NCBI GenBank assembly: GCA_050084515.1
Contig: CM114271.1
Coordinates: 66,588,001-66,652,000 of the forward strand
Length of the DNA: 64,000 nt
Reading direction: 5' to 3'
DNA from: Blasia pusilla
Lineage: Eukaryota; Marchantiophyta; Marchantiopsida; Blasiales
In this document: piece after piece, positions 21,041-35,129 of the stretch
Position numbering within the stretch: the stretch's first letter is position 1
How the letters are laid out: each line of letters starts with the position of its first letter
Notes under the pieces: model-generated
What the model saw: only the letters and a program-made list of their open reading frames with translations
Told to the model about the DNA's origin: nothing
Database searches by the model: none
Position numbers and translations under genes: made by a program

Positions 21041-24000
21041 TCAGGGTTGCATATGGACAAAGTTCACATCTACAAAATTTTATCTATATATCCTATGAAT
21101 GGAGATGTCTATATGGGACCGATCACCCATACCTAACCCTGCCCTGCCCTGCCCCGTCCATATCCCTTCTCCCTTCTCCCGCATCCTGCTCCCTAGTCTG
21201 CATGCCTCTCGTGACCTTGGTCTGCGATGGAGGGGTGTGAGCAGGGTGCTAGTGGGGTATGACATGTCTTCGGTAGGGTGTCCACACCCCACCCCACTAG
21301 GGCCTTGTTTATGATTTGATTTATGATAAAATAAAATAAAATTTGCACCATGCCCACAAGCCTATGGTTGCACAAGAAATGGACAAGTGTGGACATATCC
21401 ATAGACATGAATTGCAAGAGGTAGGGCCCACACTTAATATTTAGTGGTGGAAGGCAAGGCAAGGACAAGTGTGGCAATAAGGGGGGAAGGGGGTGAAGGA
21501 AGAAACATGGAGGAAAATTGGGGGTGAGAAAGAAGGGGGAGGTGGGATCCATATAGATAAGTTTTTCCATAGGATGAGCATAAGTTCACAGACATAGACA
21601 TGTTGGCGGACACATACTTTATCCACATGGAACCTTGCATGGGCTTGCACCCTGCTCACGTCCCTCTCGCGTTTGGCCTACGTATGAGGGATAAAATTAG
21701 GGTTTGTGGGAAGGATGCGTACGAGGATCATGTTGGAGACGTGAGGTAGGAAAGGATGCATAGTGGCATATCCAGAAAAGTCCATTTTTTTGCAACGTTG
21801 CATGTGCTGGAAAGAGCAATATCAAGTGTGGTATGCCCCCTTCCCTCTCTTTAGCTAGTAGAACCACTAAATAGGTGGAGAAAGCAAAAAGGAAAAGTGG
21901 GATGACATAAGGGCAAATGAAGAAAATTTGGCGGAGTGTAGGGGTCATTACTTCCAACAATGTTATTTGTGAGTGTAGAGTCAAAATTGATTATCGCTTA
22001 TTATTTCATTTCAACTATAGTGTCTCTATGATTGTCAAAATCTGCGAATTGCTTCTTTGGACTATCTTGTAATTGTTCAAAACCTGACAATTGCCCTCAT
22101 GCACTAGATTAGTTGCAAGAGAGTCCCACCATTTCTTATAGCTCGTTTAGTGATCAATAGTCCTCTATTCAATACCAATCATTCATGGTGAAAATAAAAG
22201 AATAAATGATCTAAAATTGATATATATATATATATGAAAGTAAGGATCACACCAATGCAACCTTGAACTCTTATGTTTTCAACTAAAGAAATATCTCCTA
22301 TTAAAAAAATAATAATATGTTGAATGAATTGAAAAAGGGAAGGCGTTTTGGATTAGAGGCAAGAGGAAACTATTTTTTTGACGTTTCAAAGGTTCACCTC
22401 ATGTTCTAGTGCGGAAATCTTATATGGTACATATATTGGATATGTACCACGGAAATACTTAACGCCCATAACGAATAAGTGGTCACCATAAGTCTCAACG
22501 AGCCAAGCCTAGAGAAATTTAGATTAACAAGTGTTGGTATCCTTTGAAAGGCTTTGTGGAAAACTTGTTGATCTTTTGATCATATTAAAATTTGAGGAAA
22601 GTGAAACCAAGAAGCGAGAAAAAATCACCAAAACCTAATGATCCTATCAAGTCTTACTCTCAAAAAGATGTTGGCCACATAAATTAAACTAAAGTTTATA
22701 GCCCCCTTACACAAGAATACAAACTTTCAAGTTCTTCATATTTTTCATGGTTATGTACGAATGTGAGACAAAAAAGATGGAATCGTCGTGGAGAAATATT
22801 TTCCTATGAATTGATCGTAAGTGAATGCCCCATAAATAAATTTAGCCCATGGTAAGCGGGAAACAAAAAATTAATCGATGAAAATTTGAGGATCTTATTT
22901 ATACCATTAAGAGAGTATTACTTCCTATGGTGACACTCGTATCATTGATGTGTTGCCCAATAATGACATATATCAAATTTGATTAAAAGCTTTTTAAACC
23001 CCCAAATCATACATGCCAAATTTGATTAACAATTTTAAAACTGGATTTGATTTTTATACCATGCATGGGCAAGTATACCTTGCTAGTGAGAACTTAAGAA
23101 AGGATCATGTGAAAATTTATATAATGATGGACGACCCTATTTGGACAATAAGAAAAAATAGTGAGACAATAAGACAAAAGAGCAACATGGTTGAATTTTG
23201 TTCCTTATGTCACATTCGATGGGTGAAGAAGTCATATTACATGGGCAAAGAGAATGAATTTGAGTGAAATAGGAAAATAATTATATTAATTAATAGTAGT
23301 TTAATTTTTTTATTAATATAATGGGTGATCCTAAATGGATAATAACAAAAAATGGGATAGTTAAAAAAAAAGAAAAATAGAATGTGTCCCTTAATTCATA
23401 TTTGATGGGAAGTCAAGGACAAAGATGCACTTCGATAAAAACGAGTGATGGAAAACCCATCGGAAGTACAAAAGAGGGGGACTCAAAGAGTCAAAACCTG
23501 AAGGCCACAAGGGAGAATGGATTTTAATGGAAAAGAATAGACATTGTTTAATTTTTTATTAAGGATGGAATTATGTAAAAGGGATATCATTTAAAAAATA
23601 TCAATTAAATTTTAACTGAAGAGTGGAATGTTATCACTCTTCTAAGATTAAAGAAAATAAAATTTTCTCTCAATTTTTTTTCAAAAAATATAATTAGTTC
23701 TTAAATAATCATATTAACTAAAATTTGGTAACTCGAAAGACAATTTAATTTCAGTGGATAATTAAAATTAATACACAATATAATGTGGATATTATTTTGA
23801 TGGAAGTAAGAGATGTTATTCAAACTTTCCTGACGTAGTGAAGATATTTAAAGGATTTTTATATTATTTAAATTTAGTTTGTCATTATTCTCATTATTTT
23901 AAAACATAAGAAATCTATTCATGTTTTGAAATGGAAAAACTTTCTACATTATAAAACAGGACGGGGCATGATAACTAGCTATATAGCCATGAAAAACCGG

Positions 24001-25689
24001 ATCATGAGGAAACACTCCCCAACCCCCAAAACCCCCAAAAGCAAAGAGGTGCGAAATTTTGGGGACACCTGTGGTTGAGGTGTTAAGCAATTATTAAAGG
24101 CATGGTGTATATGCGAAACTTTATTCCACTTCTACGGAGACTATATGATTATTCCACCCAAAAAAAAGGAAAAGTTCAAGTTAGGGTCATTTTCCATTAA
24201 TTTTTTTAAAATTATTGGAAAATGAGAATAAAGTGTATTTACTCTCATTTCCCATCTCTATGTGCTAGGTATTTATTTCTGAAGTCGAATGCACGTGAGT
24301 AAATTTGACCATAAGGTACCCAGATGTTGTGTATTGTCGTCTTCCACTTCTTTTTTCCCTTTTTACTTTTTTTTTCTTTCCTTTTTTTAATTACACTCAT
24401 GTTTGATACTGAGTACATCTCGTGAGAATTGTTTTATTTCATTTCCATTAAAGTTGCCCACTCTTGTCAGATTCCCACTTATTGCAAGCACTTCCTCCGT
24501 GCACAAGCTATTAACTTAGAAAGGGTTGTGCACATATGGTCTACATTAATAAAAGCCTAAGGTATGAAAGGGTAAGAAAATAATATAAAAAGGCAGATAT
24601 GGAGAGTAATAAATGAAATGTGGAGGAGTTTTAAAAAGAGGGGGAATATTAAAGACGATTCGAAAACTGGAATATAATAAATTGATTGGCCTTTTGAGAA
24701 TTTGTTTTCTAGAAGGAGCAAATATTTTTGTTATAATTGAAATGAGAAAAGGAGAAGATATGATGGTGAATGTTTTTTTATCTCTTAGGAAATGGTAAGC
24801 ACTTCTTTAGGAAGATATATTTATCTTGAAGGTCCACAAAATGAAGAAACCAATATGAGGCCTTTTCCTTTGAAGGGGAGAAGAAAGTAATTAATACATA
24901 CGCAACACGTGGAGACTCTAGATGACCAGGAAAAAAACAACGAGAACATGTAGGGACTGCAAATATAAACTTTGAAATATGCCTCTGACCTAAAGATGGA
25001 AAATGTATGGAGATGAGATAGGTGGAAATTCTCAAAGGTGTTATATCATGAGAGCTACCTTTATCCCCCACTTTAAGGATTTTTTGCTTTTCTAAGAGTT
25101 ATATATGGTTAGATGAGTGGTTCAAAGTGGGATGATTTAAGGACTTTTCTACCCATCCAAAGGAGTAAAATGATAAGATATCAAGAAATATTTGAAATAA
25201 TCATCATCGAGTATATGGTTAGATAGAAGTCAAACTTGTAATGTGATGAATATCCGCGTGGGTTTATAGTGCTAAGGATAACGCACCCAATGAATATCTG
25301 ATGAAAAATTCCTATTGTTGATGTTATCATTTTCATGTGTTGAACTACACCACGTGTCCTGATATCGCACGTATGTCATATGTTTATTAAATTCTCTAAG
25401 ATTGAGTGAGGGAGAAGAAGGGGATGGAAGACCATCGGGATGGATGGGGCCTCTAGAGAGAGCAAAGGTTTGTAAAAAGGGAGGGAGCTTGTTTGGAGGG
25501 AGGAGGAACAAAGAAAGTAAACCTCGCCATCCCTTCGACCCAAATCATTACATGGGCATCACAATTGTAGTAAATGAATACTATTGTACACCCATGCGAT
25601 GCACATGTTTAAATTACCCTTCATCATGAACTCTCAAAGTTCTTAAGTGCTATTTTAAATGCTTCTATTGGCTCCATTTTCCTATTCGC
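21041..25689. other. AT-rich intergenic DNA, no gene seen
   Basis: Mostly low-complexity A/T sequence with a (TA)n run near 22221-22236. 21120-21310 is C-rich and repetitive (CCTGCCC). Several open frames of 60-125 codons exist but show no domain, consistent composition or splice context. I see no real gene. Confidence 0.6.
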
Positions 25690-25760
25690 CTATGAATATG
25701 GCAAGTGTTAAGAGGAGAAGAGTTTGCAATATAAAGGGATGCTCTCCAATAATATAATAG
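25690..25760 (-). repeat. Dispersed repeat family A, copy 2
   Basis: On the - strand it reads TATTATTGGAGAGCATCC and GCAAACTCTTCTCCTCTTAA, close to copy 1 at 8165-8240. Confidence 0.55.
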
Positions 25761-27602
25761 ATTTGAAACCGTATGGTAGTAGTACATAGCACTGAGGGAG
25801 AAAAGTAAACCACATTCAAAGCTATTTTTACTAAGATACAAGATCCTATGCAAAAAATTAAGAATTTCCCATGAACAAAATTGTGACAAGTCTTCCTGAA
25901 CTAGGAGTCAATACGCCCATACAATTTCCCCCTTTTTATGTTAAATCTCTACTTCCTTTATCCATTTTGATCTTGTCATTATTCTATTTGGCCCCTTTTT
26001 CTCTCAATTAGTCCATCTCGTACGCCCAACGGCCCTGGTCCTCTACCCCGGTCGTCCATCTCGTACGCCCAACAAGAAGGACCACTCACAATGTGTGGCG
26101 ATGTGCTCACAAACTCCTCTACACCCTCCCCCTCGTCTGACGATGACACAAAAAGAGGTCGAGGTGGTCCCTCACGTGGAGACTCTCAAAACCTTGAGCC
26201 ACTCCGCGTAAAACCTCTAGAGCTACTCTCGGGTTCACCACCTCGCCTCTTAAAGGCTCGAACGGACTCCGTGATGACCCTCGTGCCCCTCTCACCCAAT
26301 CACTCTGAATCTCATGAGTAATCCCTCAATCACTCATCCCAAACATGCGGCACTTGATCTATACTCTCTCTCCCCGAGACGTGTAACGTGCGGCAACACG
26401 CGGCGTGGTGCGGCAAATCGACCAGGCTATCATCTCATCGACAACCTACCCTGAACTCTGGATATCCCACACAGGTCTATGTCCTCTAACCCACATACAC
26501 AAATGATGCTCTCAGCATCCACACACCCAATATCCCCAAATAAACTACCCAAATCCCATAATCCCTCATACGTGCAGGGTAAAGGACAAGAATGGGTAAC
26601 CTAAACACAAGTCGATGTCGCTCCTCAGCAACTGCAAATCTCGATCCCAACTTGGTCGTGGAGACAACTCCTCCAATCAGCAAGTCATACTCCTTCCATA
26701 CTGATGCTGCTCAAAACTTCTCGATAGACAGTACGGTTCAAGCGGAACGGTACGGCGTTGCAGGCGGCACGGAACGACTACGAACGGCACGGCCCTCGAT
26801 GGTGGGATGCGGCACTCGGCGGCATACCCTCCTCAATCAACAATAAACCCACACTCTACTTCACAATGATCGTGCGGCTCCGCGATCGAGATGGTGCAGT
26901 GCGGCCACGAGCGGCACGGCGCGGCAATCGGCGGCGCGTTGCGACTACGGGCGTCATGGCACGATACTCGATCGTCGTCGAGCGGCTATCAATCGCAATA
27001 TAGCAGCATCAAATCAAAACTCAAACACCATAACCGGAGGTCATGTGCCATCACTGGTTGATGACAAAACTACGATGATGGTGGCGGCCAAAACAAAGTA
27101 CGTGGTGGCGACGCAAGTCCGAGAATCAACGAACGTTATGGAAGACCCTCCACTCCGTAATGGCGGCAATGGCAACCAAAGGGTGGACAATGGACGGTGG
27201 ACCGTTGACGGTGACGGTTGACCGTTGATAGAGATGGTTAAACATTAATGGTGGACCATTGACGGTGACTATAATGGCGACGGCCGCCACCGGCGTGGCG
27301 GCTGGTTTAGGGTTCGAACAATTTAACCGTAAAAATCACCTAGCAATGGAAGTTTTGCAAGATTTACCATAACTTTTTGTTTGCAACTCTAAATTGCGCA
27401 TTGTTTCTCACACAACGTGCCTAGCTTCATGATCTAAGAGAACGTCAAAAAATATTTAGAATCGGACATTCCAGTAAAAATTGACAGGGACTGTTGTAAA
27501 GCCCAATGACTCTTTCTCCTACACAAAATTCGGCAGCGGTTCCGCGCTGATTTCTCCCAACGAAAATGTAAAAATTATAAAAATACAAATCAGCAAGCTA
27601 CA

Positions 27603-27620
27603 TGGTGCTCTTGAGAGCAC
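27603..27620. promoter_or_regulatory. Perfect hairpin in the gypsy leader
   Basis: GGTGCTCTTGAGAGCACC is a 7-bp perfect inverted repeat with a TTGA loop. Element 2 has GGTGCTCCCGAAAGCACC at the same place, with the outer stem kept and the loop changed. It may be an RNA structure such as a dimerisation or processing signal; the function is not known. Confidence 0.5.
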
Positions 27621-27829
27621 CGGCATGGGGAAACCCGCCCCATACTCAATCCCTGTAAAAAATTGGGCAGCCTTTCGCGCGCCACTCTTCCACACAAAAC
27701 ATCGGCAAATGCAAAGAACAATCAAAGCAGCCCTTGCTCCGGTGAGCACTCCCATGAGCCGCTGAACGGGGAAAACGATCCCCAACCTGAAAAACCAGCG
27801 AATGACTAGCGAGCTGCCCCATGAAGCTC

Positions 27830-27880
27830 TCTCACTCTCTCATTCTCTCATTCTCTCATTCTCTCATTCTCTCTTTGTAA
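27830..27880. repeat. CATTCTCT short tandem repeat
   Basis: Four consecutive copies of an 8-bp unit lie in the leader of element 3; element 2 has about one and a half copies at the same site. Confidence 0.8.
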
Positions 27881-28388
27881 AGTAAGATCCAATCTCTCTA
27901 CACCATCTCACACCATAGGTCTCAAAGGTGTGCACTCTCTCACATGTCAAACCAAACCCACTCTCTTAATGAGAGGATTGGGTTACACTCACAAGGCAAG
28001 GGACCATAGCTCCGCCGCCTCATGCCAAGAGGTTTAACAAAGAGAGAATAAGCTTTCAAGCTCTCTCTCCTTGAGGTATACCCCTCCCCTCTCCCAAGCT
28101 CTCTCCATGATAACCTATGCTCCCAAGTCACCTCCTTGGCTCTTGACCTGATGTAGGAGGTCAAGGGCCACTTACCAAAAATATAAAGTCAACTAGCCCC
28201 AATATTCAAACTTACCCGAAATAGTAAGTTTTTATATATGGCTCTAAATGAGCCGAAACGAAGGGGAAACCTGCTCTCTCAGGTTTCCCAGGGCCTCAAT
28301 AGGTCATTCTCGACCTCCTGGGCCTTTCCTTCACTACTCGTGAAGACGCTGTGCTAGATCCCACCAATCTATCCTAACAGTCGTGATA

Positions 28389-30894
28389 GCTTAAATCAAT
28401 CTTGAGTTATCTTATTGGCTAAAATGGTAAGCCCTCTCGACCAATAGAATCACTTAAGGTTCATCTAAACGGTTGTGGGGAATCTATCTTTATACGTATT
28501 GTACGCGTTTATGTTTTTCTTTTCGTACGTGGAACAACAGCGCGTACTGGACCTTTCTGAGCCTTTCATTTATTTATGGCCTTGTCGGGCTCATTCCTGG
28601 CTAGTGATAGGGCTCTCGAACCCCAAGCCGAAACCAAGAATCCCCATTCCTTATCCCATTCCTCCTCTGCCTCTTGGTACCTAAGGTTAGCATGCGATAG
28701 TTATTGGCCACCTCACATGCCTCATACTACAAAATAGTGAACCAATAAGACAAAATAGGCAACGTGCTTGAATTTTTTGTTTGAACCATACTAGATGGGT
28801 ACAGATAAATACGGACTTGAGTGGAATAGAAAGAAAATTACATTAATCAATTGATAATTTATTTAATATTATAGTATGTAATTTTACTTCAATTCATATT
28901 TGATTGAAAGAGAAAATAAAATTAAATGGATAAGGAGTGGATTTGTTTAAATTTTATGGAAGGGTAAAATTATTTAGAGGATTGGGATATCATTTAAATT
29001 TTATTGGAGGATTTTAATTTCAGAAAATAGTGAATTTTTGTTACTCTTCTAAGATTTTAGAAAATATAAATTAAATCTAAAATTTGAAATGAATAACATA
29101 ATTAGTTTTTTTAATAATCGTATTGATTCACTTGTGTTATTTTGGGAAAGGAAAATGACTTTGAATGGAAAAGGAAATTGATTTCGTTAATTAAAATTAG
29201 CTAAGATTTTGGTTAGTAAAGGTTATTTTGGTGGGAAGAGTGGACGGGGAAGAATAGTTATTGCTCGAGCTTTTACGGAGGAGTGGAATTATTTATGGGA
29301 TATGGGTATTATTTAAAGGTGAAATTTTCTAACTCTTTTAAGATTTTAAAAAATGGAAATTATACTAAAATTTCAAATTTTAAAGATAATTTTTAAAAAC
29401 TATTATTGACACATTTTTTTTAAAGGCCTTTCTAATAACACGTGGCAATTGGACAGCAAGAAAATGTTTCACATGTTATGGGCAGTAAGAAAAAAGTTTG
29501 AATTTGTCTGTATCATTATAAATCCCTTCCCTTTAGGGACGATACATTAACAAAGCTCTTCAAATACTCTTTTTTTTAGGTTAAATCATGAGTTACACAT
29601 TGAGTTTAATTATGCAACAATAGTTTTTATACTCAAATGATTTCCCCAAGGTCTCTACTTTGTTAGTCAAAGTTAAAAGGCTATGTACAAAAGTTAAGAT
29701 AAAGATTATAACTCCTTTGGTTCATTGTAAATTCGCTATCATATTGGGACTTAAGACTTGTCCTTATTATTTTCTTTAGTTATAAACGATATAGATAGAG
29801 CAACATTTGAAATTGAAACCTCTACATCATCATATTATTACATAATCAAAATAAAGTTTATGAGAATACAAATAAATATCATAAAATATATTCTTTTCTT
29901 GATGGAAAAAACCATTATCTATTCTTTCCTTTTTTATGTTATACATATTTCCCACCATCAATGTTAATTCCTTTTCTTCTATCCATGTTATGGTGTATAT
30001 GATTTATGAACTTTATAATTTAAAATTTAAAATTTTACAAATTTTTATGGTAAATTTATTAAAATTAAAATTTTATGTCATTCAAATTGATTAAAAATTC
30101 AACACATAAAGCATGAAAAAAAAGAATCACATTCAATCTCTTAGATTACCAAGTTATCAATTTTTTTAGCTTATATTAATAGAAATATGTCTATGATGAT
30201 GCACTCTTAATTTTCCATGTGAAAAGTCACAAAGTCATTTAAATTTTTGGGTTTTTTTTCCTTCAAAATTTTCACTTTCCATTAATTATATGTTTTTTCC
30301 CCACTTAAATATATATACTTTTATATTTTGATAGTAGTTCATAAGAGATGATCTCTTTAGGGCTTGAAAATATTAACACGGCCTCGTTGATTTTTTGATA
30401 ATTTTGAAACTAAAGATAAAATAATTCCAACACTTTTAGAGCTTGTTTGAAATTTATTTATTTATTTATTCCCAATTGCGCTCGAGAGTGAAGGACTACC
30501 AATGTTGGACAAATCTATTTTTTTATTGTTGATGGTAGTAAAGAAAAAAAAATTCTTGTTGCCAAGTTGCCATGTGTGAAGCATAGAAGTGTTTGCAAAT
30601 AAAAAGGATTTCTCTAATAATAATATAGATTAGCCAAAATTATCCAATTTGAAATCAAATATTCTTTTGACTTAAGAAAATCCAATTCCCAATTCTCCAT
30701 TTAAATAATTTTAATGGCTAATGAATTTATAAGAATCCTTATTCTTTATTCTTATGGAGAAATGCTCTTTTCATTTGCTATTTAGTAAGTAGTATATATA
30801 CTTATTAATTTTCCAATTAACAAAGTGACTAAATACAATTTCTTTTGATTTTTCTAAGATCCCATCGCTAATAGCTAGGTCTCTTGCGTTCATC
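28389..30894. other. AT-rich intergenic DNA
   Basis: No gene is recognised. The stretch around 30570-30640 resembles dispersed repeat family A. 29560-30480 is extremely A/T-rich. Confidence 0.55.
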
Positions 30895-31340
30895 TTAGTG
30901 GGGGCTTATGAAATGAGTTATGATTATAGATGAAGGGAAATTGATCTTGGTGTGATCCACCAAAGTCAAAACCAGAACTAGCTAGTGGTAAGGTTAGAGA
31001 TTACGGTATAACATGTCGTGAGACTAACGCTAATCAAGATGAGTATGCAACTTAAGACTAGCCTTAGGTGAAAAGAGACATAGCCACTCATAAAGATGGA
31101 CGAAGAGGCAAGATAAGTGGAAGAATCTTGAGCCAAGTTTTAATTCAAGAACTAATTGCACATTAATTTGGAGTACATGAGGTCGACGAGACTCCACAAC
31201 GCAAGTCACAAAATACGAAGGTCAGGAAGATAATCACGAGACACTAAATGATGGGATTCAAGATGAGCATTATCCATGAGACAAAAAATGCTAGATAAGG
31301 ATTCAAGGCGAGTTTGGGGATATTAAGATAGATGCAATCT
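30895..31340 (-). repeat. Dispersed repeat family B, copy 2
   Basis: This is the reverse-orientation counterpart of 9850-10295, with shared anchors in the same order. No protein is seen in either copy. Confidence 0.55.
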
Positions 31341-31491
31341 ATCGTACGAGTGCCCCAAGTTGTGATGGGGGTTACTAAGTCAAACATTGGTTTGTGAGAC
31401 GCGAACCAAATTTAGGTTGAGAGTCATAACGAAGGGTCCTAGATATCTGTTTGGATAAGTGGGGTTTCTCAGACCCAACAACATTTATATG

Positions 31492-31493
<2 letters not shown>

Positions 31494-31558
<65 letters not shown>
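31494..31558. repeat. (CT)n microsatellite, 65 bp
   Basis: An uninterrupted CT run. Frames reading it as Ser-Leu or Arg-Glu repeats are artefacts of the repeat. Confidence 0.98.
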
Positions 31559-31561
<3 letters not shown>

Positions 31562-33849
31562 GGATCAAGTTTTAGGTTTGAGCCAAGAAACCATTTGAGA
31601 TGCATCGTGAGAATTAACCAACGTAAACTAGTTTGGATGGGCTTTTGGTGGAGAAGGATCAAGGATTAGTGGTTGACCCATTGGTAGGGAGACTTGGAAT
31701 TTATCAGTACTCGAAATCTTCATCGACTCACCTACGTTGCACATACCCAATTGGGTGTTCAAGACTTAACCCAAGTCTTTTGCTCAAATGTCTAAAATTT
31801 AGGGTCTAATCATGGGCTAATGAAGAGTTTGGAGGTTAAAATCTACAAGGACATTGAGTTTGCATTTGTTTTAGACTAGGGAATTCTGGGATGTTCAATC
31901 CTACACACCCTCCACCTATGACATCCTTGGAGTTCATTCCAAAATTTTTTTCTAGTCATTTTTCAGGGTTTAGAAATAAATTTCTTGTAGGTTTTAGAAG
32001 GTACTTTCTTATATGGCCAATAGGGTGGCTCAAAGCTCCATCATAAAGCATAATGAATCTCCCCATAGACATGAGTTTTGGTAATATCTATGGGAAGGAG
32101 TGGCAAGCCACATTGCTTGCTATTATTCAGTCCCAACGATAGTCGTGAGTTTTGAACAAATATAACCTACTTAATCCATGGATTGGACCTTTTTGTTTGA
32201 TTTTGAATTTCCATTTTTAACTCCTACGGTTGAGTTTTCAACGCTTTTAGTGTACAAAAGTAACACTTGTAGATGTCTAATGTTAGTTTGGCCTAAGGGT
32301 CCTAGCAAGTCACAATGTTGCTCAAACCATCCCATAAGGAGAAAATACTTCAATTTTTTGACATGCTTGGGCTCAGAATGCACAAGCACCACATACATGT
32401 GCCTATACAATACACAACATGAGTTCTTCTTCAAACTCTAACATCTATTTATAAAGAATATGTGAACCAACAAGTTTTATAGGACAACAAGTAATGATAT
32501 TTGAGGCAATTTCAAATTCATTTCATGGTATTATTTATTTGTATCAATGTTTCGTGTACACGGAGTTTGTTTCTTTGACTTTATTTCATTTCCAACCATC
32601 ATGGGAATTTAACTCCTATCTCCTGGCTACATACAATTGGCCACAAGAGACGATGGAAGATGATATGGGTTTAGGGTATGTACACCAATCCTTTTACGAG
32701 TTCGAGTTTGACTTTCATTCATACCCATTCTCATGAATCCAAGATGAATGGGAATTTGATATCTACAAAAACTTGAAAAGAAATATAGAATCACAAGCAA
32801 TCAATTGTATACGCAAAGCAAAGACTCTCTCTCCTTGATATTGTTTCTGAAAATAATTTTAACACCGATTATAATTTGCATAAATTCTTGAATTATCATT
32901 GCATTTAGTTAGATATATATGACTCGTGCCATCATTCGAAACAAAAGCAACACTTAGATAGGCATGCTTTGGTGTAAGTAATAGAATAAATTCATTCAAA
33001 ATATGTTATAAACTTATCACACATCACATCGTACTTTTTAGATAGTTATAGATGAGGAAAAATGGAATTGAAGTTATATTCCATATCATAAAAATTAACA
33101 AAGACATCATCATTAATATCATTAATAAATATACTTTTGGGTATGATAATAGCAATATCCCTGAAGATGTTGATATTGTCCATTCAAGCTCATCATTCCA
33201 ATAAATAATGTCATTTCGATCTTTTATCTTATCATTCTTAGTGACTAAATCAAGAGTTAATGGAATAAAATTTTCTCCCATATCTACGATGAATGAAAGG
33301 TTCTTTTTCCCATACAATAAGTGCGACCTCTCAAATGAATTGAGCTACCTTATTATTGACTAGTAACCTATTCCAAAAAGGTCATCACATCATAATTAGT
33401 CTCTTCATTAAAGGTCACGATTACAATTATACCCTTGATGAGGCATTGCTTAGGCTATGTATCCTACATTTCTAACATTAGAAAGGACAAGGTTTTACAC
33501 AAATATTTTTCCTATTTCACGAGGACTATCAATGAAAAAGAGTTTTGGTTAAGGCAGAGCCTCATTTATAATTTTCTTAAGTTCATCATGCACTCAATCC
33601 CCAAAATCATATTTCCTATCATTTAGAGATGCCTCGAAATATTGGCATCAAGGTTGGATATGGAAAAATTTCGTGTTTGGGGACATATCCGTGTCCGTGG
33701 ACTTATGTCCATGGTATGGAAGGATTTGTCCATGTGGGTCCTATTGAAGATTTAATTATAGTTAAGCTCATCAAACACATGAATTGCTACATTTCGTACT
33801 CATACGAAGTTGGAAAGCACGATTTGGGTTTGTCAATTAAGCATGATTA
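31559..33849. other. AT-rich intergenic DNA
   Basis: No domain, RNA gene or element end is recognised. Short frames exist on both strands without supporting features. Confidence 0.55.
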
Positions 33850-35090
33850 TCTTAACTAGGGCTAGTTAACAAAAATTAGTAAAACTGGAGACTATGGTTA
33901 GGATAAGGGTGTCTTGTATATACCGTGTATAATTAAGGAGAGGACCAACATATACTCATTATCTCATTGGAGAAGTTCATTCTTCATGGTGGTATATACG
34001 TGTGAGATCCATATTCAATCAATCATTCTTATTTGGTAGTTTTCTATATAGTATTAGAGCGATAGGAGAACATAAAATGAAATTCTAGGTTTATGAGGAG
34101 AGAAGAGAGGCAAAAGAATGCAAAATTTTAGTTTGTAGCAAGGAGATTTCAATTAAAGTTCAGTGGTAGAAGTTTTTTGGCGGAGCTATGAAATTGAATC
34201 ATGAATGACCAAAATGGTGCCAAAATTTTATTATAAACATCTTGTAGAGCTCATTGCGAGCTTTCCAAAATATCCAAAATCGTTTGATTATGACATTCTA
34301 AGCTCCAACTATAGCAATTTTAGCGTAGAGAAGTGCAATGAGTGAAGGAAAGTTGTGTAGTTTACTCTCTACATGCTAATTGTGATTAATTTTGCATATA
34401 GTAGTTTAAATATGGAAATTTTGTCAGATTTAAACAAAAATTTTGCGTCAATTTTCGTGTGGGAGTGATTTATGCTTAAATTGGAGCTATGAAGAGTATG
34501 AAATTATGATTTGTGAGTATAAATTATTCATAATGGAGTATTACTCGACTATAATCACAAACGAGAAGCTAGATAAGCATAATTATAATATCCAAAAGTT
34601 TCACATGAAACAATTTTTCATGGTTCTAGAAGTATGGGAGTTTGTTATAGATGATGAGGCCAGATTAGAAGGTGATTCAATAGCCTTGAAGGTTAGCACT
34701 TGGAACAAACATGCAAGATAAGTAATCCATTATATCTCAATAACGACCAATTTTCCAATGGTTGGTCATATTTAAGATGTTGATACTCCAAATGAGACTT
34801 ATGATGCATATAATAGATTTTTCCAAATATATAGAAAGGTAAGAAAACTACGATTGAAACAAAAATTGAATAAAGTGACAAAACGATCGCAAAACATCAA
34901 TTACTTTGTTTTAAGTATTAGACATATTATTGATCAGTTTAATAATATTAACGTGATTGTAGAAGAATATGATCTATTTTGTTCGCTCTTCAAGGCCTTC
35001 CAAAAGATTACAAGTCTTTTGAAACCTCTATCTTTGTGAGAGAGAAACATCCAACCTTTCAAAAATTAGTTCTATAACCCTTTAATTATA
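33850..35090 (+). mobile_element. Ty1/copia fragment (copia 2): LTR, PBS and gag
   Basis: An LTR (about 33850-34048) is followed directly by TAGTATTAGAGC at 34049-34060. This differs from the usual initiator-tRNA-Met primer-binding site TGGTATCAGAGC by two transitions. A gag remnant follows (34490-35090), with QNINYFVLSIRHIIDQFNNI and LFKAFQKI in one open frame at 34854-35039, then EKHPTFQKLV after a stop. The rest of the element is absent. It is the same family as copia 1, in the opposite orientation. Confidence 0.85.
34049..34060 (+). promoter_or_regulatory. Primer-binding site (tRNA-Met type) of copia 2
   Basis: Twelve bases directly after the LTR match the canonical plant PBS except for one G-to-A and one C-to-T change. 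This position fixes the LTR end at 34048. Confidence 0.75.
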
Positions 35091-35129
35091 TCTTTAGAAA
35101 TCACACCACTTAGTTGAAATTCTAGATGA

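Larger units (their letters stand above)
26030..28388 (-). mobile_element. Element 3: truncated gypsy copy (5' LTR, leader and first gag codons)
   Basis: This aligns with 15735-17931 of element 2 over nearly its whole length and in the same orientation. It ends in the first gag codons at the left, where a 25-bp piece is duplicated (about 26011-26037 and 26046-26070). The outer LTR end at 28388 reads TATCACGAC on the - strand. All coding sequence after the gag start is missing. It contains the hairpin at 27603-27620 and a GACGGT-type minisatellite at 27180-27290. Confidence 0.85.

Noticed and set aside
21041-21660. C-rich overlapping frames on both strands
   Set aside because: Low complexity, no domain, frames conflict with each other.
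31375-31669. Arg-Glu or Ser-Leu repeat frames
   Set aside because: Microsatellite artefact with no flanking coding signal.
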